Translations under genes and position numbers: made by a program
Shown here: positions 25,319-32,745 of the stretch, piece by piece
How positions within the stretch are numbered: position 1 is the first letter of the stretch
How the letters are laid out: each line of letters begins with the position of its first letter
NCBI GenBank assembly: GCA_014189895.1
Contig: BJFQ01000011.1
Location: 1-37,183 of the forward strand
Direction: 5' to 3'
DNA length: 37,183 nt
Origin: Acidobacteriota bacterium
GTDB lineage: Bacteria; Acidobacteriota; Holophagae; Holophagales; Holophagaceae
Notes under the pieces: generated by a model
What the model saw: only the letters and a program-made list of their open reading frames with translations
Database searches by the model: none
Told to the model about the DNA's origin: nothing

Positions 25319-26068
25319 TTAATTAAGTCTAAATGGCATGATGAGTTTGAAGCGGGCGTACTGAGGTTGGCCGTTCAAAGTGGCAGGTTCAAAGCGCCAT
25401 TTCATGGCATAGTCAACCGCATGTTGCCGCAACTGAGCAGGTCCCTCTTTAGCCACCGCCGAAGCAGGAATTCCATCCGGACCAATCGTAATTTCAATCA
25501 CAACAGTGCCCTGAATACGAGCCATCTTAGCCATGGCAGGATAGGCAGGCGCGGGGGGTTGATATTTGATGTTCACTTGAGAGAAGTCAAAATCAATGAC
25601 TCTTCCAGCTCCACCCACTTGGCCACCGGCCACACCACCAAGCATGCCAACGGCGCTACTGCCTACCCCGGTATTCGACAAATCTTGCTTTGGTAATTCT
25701 TTGGGTGTTTCGGGAATGGAATCTTGATCGGGTGTTATCGGCGTTAGATCTTTAGCAATAAAAGAAGGCGCAGGGGGAACCGAGGCTGGCGGAGGTGGTG
25801 GAGGAGGTGGCGCATTGTCCTCAGTGACCTCTAATAAATTGACAGCCGAGGTTACGATTTTCTGCCCCACTTCAGTTTTGGTGGCTGCTAGATAAAAAGT
25901 GACAAGGCCGATTACGGCATAAGCCCCCAGCGTTAAGGGGATGGTTACTTTTGGATCAGCTTGTTGAATGGCTTGATTGCCATCAGAAATATAGGGCTTG
26001 TATATGGAATCTTCAAGCGATTCAAAGCGGACAGCTGGACTTATGCCTTTTGATACTTCGGGACTCAT
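25319..26068 (-). CDS. tonB: TonB-family energy transducer
   Basis: This 249-residue protein carries energy from ExbB-ExbD across the periplasm to outer-membrane receptors. A cytoplasmic N terminus of about 42 residues, longer than in E. coli TonB, precedes one helix (LTLGAYAVIGLVTFYLAA). An APPPPPPPPASVPP stretch, a glycine-rich linker (GMLGGVAGGQVGGAG) and the C-terminal TonB domain (about 165-249) follow. That domain has YPAMAKMARIQGTVVIEITI and ends YARFKLIMPFRLN. AGGAG lies five bases before the ATG. It is the first gene of the cluster and is divergent from tgt. Likely clients include the receptor at 177-3095. Confidence 0.92.
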   Translation of the reverse strand: MSPEVSKGISPAVRFESLEDSIYKPYISDGNQAIQQADPKVTIPLTLGAYAVIGLVTFYLAATKTEVGQKIVTSAVNLLEVTEDNAPPPPPPPPASVPPAPSFIAKDLTPITPDQDSIPETPKELPKQDLSNTGVGSSAVGMLGGVAGGQVGGAGRVIDFDFSQVNIKYQPPAPAYPAMAKMARIQGTVVIEITIGPDGIPASAVAKEGPAQLRQHAVDYAMKWRFEPATLNGQPQYARFKLIMPFRLN

Positions 26069-26199
26069 GTTGCTCCTAAAAACTTCAGGGGGGTATGAGA
26101 TTTAATTTTTACTGGATCCTTGAGAGTTCATTAAGGAAATAAAGGGCACAATTCAATCCTCATAAGATCACAAGAAAAGCATAGAAGGTCAAGATCAAT

Positions 26200-26218
26200 A
26201 TTTTGTGTTAATTTTGTG
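26200..26218. repeat. direct repeat in the tonB-tgt divergent region
   Basis: ATTTTGTG occurs at 26200-26207 and again at 26211-26218, an 11-base period, about one turn of the helix. Such spacing suits tandem binding of a regulator to one face of the DNA. It lies about 130 bases upstream of tonB and 43 bases upstream of the tgt -35. Confidence 0.4.
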
Positions 26219-26260
26219 ACGATCCGATGAAAATGCCTTAAAAAATAGGCAACGGACTCT

Positions 26261-26289
26261 TTGGCGTTTGTATTGGGTGGGGTCATAAT
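26261..26289 (+). promoter_or_regulatory. tgt-yajC-secDF promoter, sigma-70-like
   Basis: TTGGCG (26261-26266), a 17-base spacer and CATAAT (26284-26289) give a good match with correct spacing, 20 bases before the tgt start codon. The leader must therefore be short, and AGGGG supplies the ribosome site. Confidence 0.65.
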
Positions 26290-26309
26290 CTAAAAAGGGG
26301 TTGTAAAAC

Positions 26310-27473
26310 ATGGAAATAAACAGCCTACGGAATGATGATGCCCCTCTATTTAAATTGAGCGTAGAGGCTCAAGAGGGCGAAGCGCGCGCGGCGCAGTTCG
26401 CAACCTCTCATGGGATCGTGTCTACCCCTGCCTTTATGCCGGTGGGGACCCAAGCAACTGTCAAATGCGTCACCCCGGATCAACTCAAGATAATTAATCC
26501 GCAAGTCATTTTAGGCAACACGTACCATCTTCACTTAAGACCGGGTGCAGAGGTCATCGAATCTCTCGGAGGCCTTCATCGTTTTATGAATTGGCATGGA
26601 CCCATGCTTACGGATTCTGGCGGCTTTCAAGTTTTCTCTCTCGCCAGCATGAGGAAGATTTCTGAAGATGGGGTCACTTTTCAATCTCATTTAGATGGAT
26701 CAACGCATCATCTAACTCCCGAGAAGAGTATTGAGATTCAGGCTCAACTGGGCTCGGATATTGTGATGGCTTTTGATGAATGCCCTGCGGCCGGACTCGA
26801 TCGACTCTCCCTTGAGGCCAGCGTGAGTCGAACCACTCGATGGTTGGCACGATGCCGACAGACACCGCTCGCAGCTCACCAAGGCCTCTTTGCAATTAAC
26901 CAGGGTGGGACCTATCTGGATCTTAGAAAAAAACACTTAGAAGATATTTTGACTCTGGATCTAGCCCATCCCTTCGAAGGTTTTGCTATTGGAGGTCTCA
27001 GCGTAGGAGAGCCCAAGGAGGTCATGGCATCCACCCTTCGAGATTTGGTTCCAAGGCTTCCCAAAGATCGTCCAAGATATTTAATGGGCGTAGGTTCTCC
27101 TGAAGATATTTTGAAAGGGATCGAATTAGGCGTAGACCTATTCGACTGCGTTTCACCTTCCCGCGAAGCTCGTCACGGGAGGCTCTTGACATCCGATGGT
27201 CGAATTAATATAAAAAATGCAACTCACCGTCGAAGCGACGAAGCCCTCGACCCCCAATGCAGTTGCTATACCTGCCGAGGATTCTCAAAAGCCTATCTTC
27301 ATCACTTGATGAAAGCCGATGAGTTTTTAGGCTTAACGCTCAATACGATCCATAACTTAAGTTACACTGTAGAACTCACGCGATCCGCGCGAATCGCCAT
27401 CCAAAAGGGTCAATTTGCCTCTTTTGCTAAAGCGACGCAGGATCGTTGGCAATCCCAACCTGAGACCTTATAG
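26310..27473 (+). CDS. tgt: tRNA-guanine transglycosylase
   Basis: This 387-residue enzyme swaps guanine for the queuosine precursor preQ1 at the wobble base of tRNAs with GUN anticodons. The catalytic acid D102 is in LTDSGGFQVFSL. The nucleophile loop is LFDCVSPSREARHG. The zinc site is formed by CSCYTC and the histidine in NTIHNLSY. GGLSVGEPKEVM is the substrate-binding segment. The nucleophile loop reads SPSREARHG where E. coli has MPTRNARNG, but the aspartate is kept. It is followed by yajC and secDF, the common tgt-yajC-secD-secF order; queA is not adjacent. Confidence 0.96.
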   Translation: MEINSLRNDDAPLFKLSVEAQEGEARAAQFATSHGIVSTPAFMPVGTQATVKCVTPDQLKIINPQVILGNTYHLHLRPGAEVIESLGGLHRFMNWHGPMLTDSGGFQVFSLASMRKISEDGVTFQSHLDGSTHHLTPEKSIEIQAQLGSDIVMAFDECPAAGLDRLSLEASVSRTTRWLARCRQTPLAAHQGLFAINQGGTYLDLRKKHLEDILTLDLAHPFEGFAIGGLSVGEPKEVMASTLRDLVPRLPKDRPRYLMGVGSPEDILKGIELGVDLFDCVSPSREARHGRLLTSDGRINIKNATHRRSDEALDPQCSCYTCRGFSKAYLHHLMKADEFLGLTLNTIHNLSYTVELTRSARIAIQKGQFASFAKATQDRWQSQPETL

Positions 27474-27492
27474 AGAATGGAGTTTCATTGAC

Positions 27493-27813
27493 ATGTTAGC
27501 TTTCCAAATAGCCGCCAATCCCGCCTCATCCCAGCCCGCATGGGCTTCCCTGATCTTGCCCCTTGGTATGGTTGTTCTTTTTTACTTTTTCCTCATCCGC
27601 CCACAGAGTGTTGCTCGAAAAGAAATGGAAGCGCGTTTATCAAAGCTGAAAGTGGGAGATGAAGTTCTCCTCAGTTCGGGCCTTTTTGCAACTATTGATC
27701 GACTTGATACTACTTCAGACAACATTATCTATCTAAAGCTCGGTGGCTCAGTAGTGAAGGCCCGTCGCCAATCTGTCGTTGCTTTTGCAAACGAGACGCA
27801 GAAAAAAGACTAA
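27493..27813 (+). CDS. yajC: preprotein translocase accessory subunit YajC
   Basis: This 106-residue single-pass inner-membrane protein associates with SecDF. A helix at about residues 18-37 ends in the family motif FYFFLIRPQ, and the cytoplasmic domain has LKVGDEVLLSSGLFATI. The frame is open upstream, but the ATG at 27493 is chosen because the family begins here and GGAG lies ten bases before it; the longer version would overlap tgt. It lies 19 bases after tgt and 21 before secDF. Confidence 0.93.
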   Translation: MLAFQIAANPASSQPAWASLILPLGMVVLFYFFLIRPQSVARKEMEARLSKLKVGDEVLLSSGLFATIDRLDTTSDNIIYLKLGGSVVKARRQSVVAFANETQKKD

Positions 27814-27834
27814 GTAAAAACACGAGGGGTCTCT

Positions 27835-30666
27835 GTGAAGAAACGTACGATTTGGAGAATTGTCACCACCGCCCTGGTTTGTCTTGGCTCCGCTTATTTT
27901 TTCTGGCCGCTCAGCAAGGTCAAACTTGGCCTCGATCTTCGCGGAGGCGTTCACTTTGTCCTAGAGGTCGAGAGTGAAGAGGCTTTAAAGTTCGATTTAA
28001 AAGATACCCGTGACCGGCTAGTGCAAGAAATGTTGGTTAACCGTATTCCCGGAGTGGTCACGATCGAGAATGGTTATTTAGCGTTAAACAATATAGGCCT
28101 CGGGCAGAAGGATGCCCTCGACAAAATTCTCAACTCTCGAATCTCAGGCTATGACTTAAAGAGTGTTGACTCAGGCTTCCGTCTCACGCAAACCGAAAAT
28201 CACAAACTAGGTCTAATTCAAGACGCCAATACCCGAGCCCTCGAAGTTATTGAAAAACGTATTCGAGATATCGATCCCGCGAATGTCCTCGAACCTGAAA
28301 TCACCGCTAGTGGAACCGATGGCCGTCGCATTGTCGTAGAAATACCTGGTATCGAAGAAGGAGACCGCGAGCGAGTAAAAACTTTGCTTTCCACTCCGGG
28401 ACGTTTAGAACAGCGTCTTCTCGCTAACAGCGATATTTTGTTTTTCCCCACGCGTGAAGAAGCCGAAAAATATTTCAATGGCAAGATTCCTCCCGAGTTC
28501 GAACTGTTTCCTGATATTCAAACAGACAGTTCTGATAACCTTCCCGTCAAGACTCCAGTGGAGCCGTTGATTCGTCGCTGGGTTCTTCTGGACAGCAAAA
28601 CAGGTCTCGATGGAGCCGATATTATCGGAGCCAACCGAAGTCCAGATCAGTTTGGGAAAAATGAAGTCCATTTCATTCTAAATCAAAAGGGAGCCGATGA
28701 TTTTGCTGTCCTGACAGGGATTGCTGCTAAAGATAATCGTCAATTAGCGATTTTACTTGACGGTAAAGTGGTCAGCATTCTTGGAGCTCGAGAAAAGATT
28801 ATTGGGGGTTCCGTTTCCATATCAAGAGGCGGTGGGTTCCCGACACAGGAAGCCGAGGATCTAGCAAGTCAGCTTAGAAGCGGTGCACTTCGTGCCCCGA
28901 TGAAATTCCTCGACGACACCGTCGTGGGTCCAGGACTAGGCCTCGATTCTATTCGATCAGGCGTCAAGGCGAGTCTTTTAGGATTTGGTGCGATTGTCAT
29001 TTTCATGATTCTTTTCTACCACTGGAGTGGTGTGAATGCCATTGTGGCCCTGATCGTTAACATGATCGTCATGATGGGGCTGCTGGGGTCCTTCAAAGCC
29101 ACCTTGACCCTTCCCGGTATCGCAGGATTTGCCCTGACCCTCGGCATGGCCGTGGATGCTAACATCCTCATTATTGAGCGCATCAAAGAAGAATTACGAT
29201 TGGGTCGCTCTATCAAGGCCTCTATTGATGCTGGATTTGACCGTGTCTTTTGGACCATTGTAGATAGTCACGTCACCCAGTTAGCTGCAGCGCTCTTGTT
29301 ATTAAATTTTGGAACAGGGCCCGTCAAGGGTTTTGCGGTGACCCTCATCGTTGGAGTTGTAGCTTCACTCTTCACCAGCATCTACATCTCTCGATTTATT
29401 TATGACTGGATTCTTGATCGCAATCCCAATCCCAAGTCGATCAGCTTAGGAACGCATACTTTTTTCCAAAAGACCTCCTTTGACTTTATGAAATATAAAA
29501 GCGTCGCCCTTTTGATCAGCTGGGGAATTATCTTAATTACGTTGGTCGTAGCCCGACCTTGGTCTCCTGAAAACAATCCCCATATACAACTGGGCATGCA
29601 GTTTGTCGGCGGTAACGATATGACGGTTCGATTTAAAGGTGATATTAAGCCTGAAGATATTCGTCAAAAATTGGCTGCCAACGGTTTTTCTGACGCCAAA
29701 GTAGTCTCGTATGAAACTACCGATAAAGGTGTTCAAGATTTTTCTGTAAAAGTTAAGGCATCTGAGACCGGTGATATTAAAGATAACTCCTTACAAACAG
29801 CCGCCTTAAAATCTATTTTTAAAGAAATTGATCGTGATGCTGCTTCCGTCCTCCCATCGTTAAATTTAGAAGGAACCCAAAATTTAATAGAACGCATTGC
29901 CGAAGAGAATCCTATGAACTACCCCGGCGATCTTAAGGAGCGGTCCATAAAGTATCAGGAAGTCGGCAACCTTGTTATCAATTCGAGGAATCAACAAGCG
30001 ACCCGGATGTTCGATACGTTTAATGATCTCCCCGTGGGAGTGCCAGCTCAGGTCCGAGCATTCCTCGAAAAAAGTTACCGAATAGGGGGAGTCAGCATCC
30101 TTAAAAATGAGAGTTTCTCCCCGAGTATTTCGGGCGAGTGGACTCAGAAGACGCTTCAAGCAGTCCTTTGGGCCAGTGTCGCGATCTTGGTTTACGTTAT
30201 GTTCCGCTTCACCTCGAGTTACGCCGTCGCAGGTATTGTGGCTCTCTTTCATGATTTATTGATGGCTTTAGGTTTATTTACTCTTTTCAAATACGAATTC
30301 AACGTGCCCGTCGTGGCCAGCTTTCTGACCCTGATGGGTTATTCCATGGCTGATACCATCGTGGTTTTTGATCGTATTCGAGAAAATTCACATAAACCCG
30401 AGTATCGGCTAGCCTCGGTCACTCAGCTCATCAATGATTCCATTAATCAAACTCTTTCGCGAACAATTTTGACCTCATTTACGGTGTTTTTCGTCTCGGC
30501 CTGTCTCTGGCTTTTTGGAGGTCCTGCCCTCAACAACTTAGCGTTCCCAATGACGATTGGCGTCATCACGGGAACCTATTCATCGATCTTTATTGCGAGT
30601 CCTATTTTGGTTTATTGGGAACGTTGGTTCCCGCCGCAAGAAAAAATTAAACAGGTTGAACTTTAA
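27835..30666 (+). CDS. secDF: fused protein translocase subunit SecDF
   Basis: This 943-residue inner-membrane protein uses the proton gradient to help pull secreted proteins across the membrane. The SecD half has an N-terminal helix, SKVKLGLDLRGGVHFVLEV and a large periplasmic domain. Its helix bundle carries GMAVDANILIIERIKEE (D441). The SecF half begins near residue 545 with its own first helix and GMQFVGGNDMTVRF. It has GYSMADTIVVFDRIRENS (D840) in its bundle. In most Gram-negative bacteria secD and secF are separate; here they are one frame. The start is GTG with GAGGGG upstream. Its stop shares bases with arnD (TTAA). Confidence 0.96.
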   Translation: MKKRTIWRIVTTALVCLGSAYFFWPLSKVKLGLDLRGGVHFVLEVESEEALKFDLKDTRDRLVQEMLVNRIPGVVTIENGYLALNNIGLGQKDALDKILNSRISGYDLKSVDSGFRLTQTENHKLGLIQDANTRALEVIEKRIRDIDPANVLEPEITASGTDGRRIVVEIPGIEEGDRERVKTLLSTPGRLEQRLLANSDILFFPTREEAEKYFNGKIPPEFELFPDIQTDSSDNLPVKTPVEPLIRRWVLLDSKTGLDGADIIGANRSPDQFGKNEVHFILNQKGADDFAVLTGIAAKDNRQLAILLDGKVVSILGAREKIIGGSVSISRGGGFPTQEAEDLASQLRSGALRAPMKFLDDTVVGPGLGLDSIRSGVKASLLGFGAIVIFMILFYHWSGVNAIVALIVNMIVMMGLLGSFKATLTLPGIAGFALTLGMAVDANILIIERIKEELRLGRSIKASIDAGFDRVFWTIVDSHVTQLAAALLLLNFGTGPVKGFAVTLIVGVVASLFTSIYISRFIYDWILDRNPNPKSISLGTHTFFQKTSFDFMKYKSVALLISWGIILITLVVARPWSPENNPHIQLGMQFVGGNDMTVRFKGDIKPEDIRQKLAANGFSDAKVVSYETTDKGVQDFSVKVKASETGDIKDNSLQTAALKSIFKEIDRDAASVLPSLNLEGTQNLIERIAEENPMNYPGDLKERSIKYQEVGNLVINSRNQQATRMFDTFNDLPVGVPAQVRAFLEKSYRIGGVSILKNESFSPSISGEWTQKTLQAVLWASVAILVYVMFRFTSSYAVAGIVALFHDLLMALGLFTLFKYEFNVPVVASFLTLMGYSMADTIVVFDRIRENSHKPEYRLASVTQLINDSINQTLSRTILTSFTVFFVSACLWLFGGPALNNLAFPMTIGVITGTYSSIFIASPILVYWERWFPPQEKIKQVEL

Positions 30667-31556
30667 GCCATACTTAGCCAACCCGATCGACCTGGAAGAA
30701 ATCCTCGGTCCATGGGTCGCTGAGGGATCGCTTTTCTTTTCAGTTCTGGCAGCCAAGCTTCGTGAGTTAGGAACCGTACATCTTGTGCTCTGAGGCCGCC
30801 GAGAAAATCATCGAAGGATTCCAACAGTGCTCCTCCCTCTACTTCGGTATGAAGAGCATAGACATTCAAAGCGTCGTCTTTTACTAAACTGATAATTTCT
30901 TGATTAACGTCCGAAGGCGATCTTCCCTCTAACCCAAGCAATTCATCCAGTGTCGGTAAGGTAGTAGGGATTTGGAGGGTCTTAAGAACTTGGCCTTGAA
31001 CGATGGGATAGAAGGGCTCTGTCCCTCGACAATCTCCGGCGTAGTCCAAGCCATATTTTTCTTGAATCAGCAGGGTTTGATCGTTACATCGCCATGCGGG
31101 GCTCACCGCTGCTTTGGCAGCACGCCCAAAAACCTCATGAAAGGCGTCATGGGCTTGTTGGAACCATTGGTTCAGCCAAGTTTCTGATTTGTGATCAAGC
31201 AAGTCGTGATAATCCACGTGATCCCACGCGTGAATACCCACCTCGTGGCCTTCTTCCTCCGCTCTGCGCATCCATTCTTTAGATTCTTTAAAAATGATTG
31301 GGGCTGGCCATAGTGTCCCGTACAACATGGTTTTGATCCCATAAAGCTTTACGGGATTTGTGCGCGACATTTTTGAAAGAAAACCTTTTCTAAAAATGCG
31401 TCGAATAGCTCGTCCACTATTATCGGGTCCAAAACTAAAATAAAATCCTGCCTTGATATGATGTTTATCGAGTATCTTTAGCAGCGTGGGGATTCCCGAT
31501 AAAGAACCCTGGAGCGTGTCGACATCGACCCGGAGCGATAACGTTTTCATACTCAC
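30663..31556 (-). CDS. arnD: ArnD-type polysaccharide deacetylase (undecaprenyl-phosphate 4-formamido-arabinose deformylase)
   Basis: This 297-residue NodB-fold deacetylase resembles ArnD along its whole length. ArnD removes the formyl group from lipid-linked 4-formamido-arabinose before it is attached to lipid A. Family segments are SLRVDVDTLQGSLSGIPTLL (D11 and D13), FYFSFGPDNSGRAIRRI, EVGIHAWDHVDYH (H109 and H113 metal ligands), DYAGDCRGTEPFYPI, QIPTTLPTLDELLG and VYALHTEVEGGALLESF. The terminal GRSGWL also matches. No arnA, arnB, arnC or arnT is in the window. It follows the ThiE-AroK gene by 31 bases, in one run with an exporter. Start GTG 31556; ATG 31550 is possible. Confidence 0.85.
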   Translation of the reverse strand: MSMKTLSLRVDVDTLQGSLSGIPTLLKILDKHHIKAGFYFSFGPDNSGRAIRRIFRKGFLSKMSRTNPVKLYGIKTMLYGTLWPAPIIFKESKEWMRRAEEEGHEVGIHAWDHVDYHDLLDHKSETWLNQWFQQAHDAFHEVFGRAAKAAVSPAWRCNDQTLLIQEKYGLDYAGDCRGTEPFYPIVQGQVLKTLQIPTTLPTLDELLGLEGRSPSDVNQEIISLVKDDALNVYALHTEVEGGALLESFDDFLGGLRAQDVRFLTHEAWLPELKRKAIPQRPMDRGFLPGRSGWLSMA

Positions 31557-31587
31557 ATTGTGTCAGATATTCCGACTTCTCAGGCGC

Positions 31588-32745
31588 TCAATTGTAGGTC
31601 AGTAAGTTAGCCAAATCATCAGTCGACCGACCACACGAATAAATTTCATCCAAGTCTTGGAGGTCGACGGCACGCTGTGCGCACCGGGCTAAAAAGTCAG
31701 ACTCAGAACGAGCTAAGGGACGTGAAGGGGAAGATTGGAGCCGAGTCCAACACCGGCGCGGGGGTTCGGCGAGGACTACGACCGGCAACGAGAGAGCCTT
31801 AATATGGAGACGGAGATCTGACTGATGCCAGGCGCCACCACCCAGCGCAATGACTTGTCCTGGCTTTAAATTTTCTAACGCTACCTGGTATTCAAGTTTC
31901 CGAAAGGTGGCTTCGCCTTGATTCTCAAAAAGTTCGGAGATCGATTGATTCGTTTTTTTCTCAATCGCATGGTCGAGGTCAACAAAAGCAAGTCTCAGAC
32001 GTTGGGCTAGGTCTTGACCCAGGGAAGTTTTACCACTCCCCGAGTGCCCAATGAGGACGACACCTTGTTTTAAGTTCAGGGGTCGTACATGCCAACGTTC
32101 CTGCTGGGCCTCCCAAAGTAATCTTTCTGGGTGAGTGGCTGAAGACAATTCGGTAATCATTGCGACACTATCGGCCCCCGCCCCATAAGCCCTTTCGAGA
32201 TCTTGAAGATGAAGCCCACCGATGGCAATGATGGGTTGCGTCCTTGATCCGAGGATTTGGATAGCTTTTCGAAATCCGTCCCATCCCAAGGGAGCCCATG
32301 ATGATGGCTTTGATCGTGGCTTGTAAATCGGACCAACCCCCACGTGGTGCACCTCTTCCGGAAGATGTCGCCAATGCGCTTCGATATGGGAACTGAGTCC
32401 GAGACGAAGGCCGGGAGTTGCTAGCGCGAGGGCTTCTGAAACGGGTGTGTCCTCTTGGCCTAGGTGAAGACCCCAGGGTTGAAGACCCGCTGGTATTTTT
32501 TTTAAAAGATCGATTCTGTCATTGAGACAGACACGAGGCCAGTGACCCGCGGCGCGAGACTCTTCTAGAGCTTGTTGAATCTGGCCTTGAAATTGTTCAG
32601 ACGAGAGCCTTTTACATCGGAGTTGAACCAAGGGGAAACCAAGATCTCCTAGATACCTAACCTGCTCTGCGGGTGTCCGAGAGCTCCGGTCATCCGTAAT
32701 GGCATAGAGAGGAGGGAAAGGAGTCTTACGCACGTCAGGCAGCAT
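31588..32745 (-). CDS. fusion of thiamine-phosphate synthase-like domain and shikimate kinase (ThiE/TenI-AroK)
   Basis: This 385-residue two-domain protein reads in one frame. Residues about 10-205 are a ThiE-type barrel: PPLYAITDDR, LVQLRCKRLSSEQF, RVCLNDRIDLL, GLHLGQEDTP, VGVGPIYKPRSKP, PIIAIGGL and ADSVAMITEL. Residues about 228-385 are shikimate kinase: P-loop GHSGSGKT (233-240), DLD (256-258), FRKLE (281-285), LGGG (301-304) and RPLAR near the end. ThiE joins thiazole and pyrimidine to thiamine phosphate. TenI, a paralogue, cannot be excluded. AroK phosphorylates shikimate. The ATG at 32745 overlaps the ABC gene by 11 bases; GTG 32733 or an earlier ATG at 32778 are alternatives. aroB lies divergently nearby. 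Confidence 0.85.
   Translation of the reverse strand: MLPDVRKTPFPPLYAITDDRSSRTPAEQVRYLGDLGFPLVQLRCKRLSSEQFQGQIQQALEESRAAGHWPRVCLNDRIDLLKKIPAGLQPWGLHLGQEDTPVSEALALATPGLRLGLSSHIEAHWRHLPEEVHHVGVGPIYKPRSKPSSWAPLGWDGFRKAIQILGSRTQPIIAIGGLHLQDLERAYGAGADSVAMITELSSATHPERLLWEAQQERWHVRPLNLKQGVVLIGHSGSGKTSLGQDLAQRLRLAFVDLDHAIEKKTNQSISELFENQGEATFRKLEYQVALENLKPGQVIALGGGAWHQSDLRLHIKALSLPVVVLAEPPRRCWTRLQSSPSRPLARSESDFLARCAQRAVDLQDLDEIYSCGRSTDDLANLLTYN

Noticed and set aside
25316-25696. 126-codon frame opposite tonB
   Set aside because: It mirrors the tonB coding strand, and the composition reflects the glycine- and proline-rich tonB region.
25780-25815. Short G/GGA-rich repeat
   Set aside because: It is simply the codons for the polyproline stretch of TonB read on the other strand.
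26069-26309. Fur box upstream of tonB
   Set aside because: No sequence close to the 19-base Fur consensus palindrome was found.
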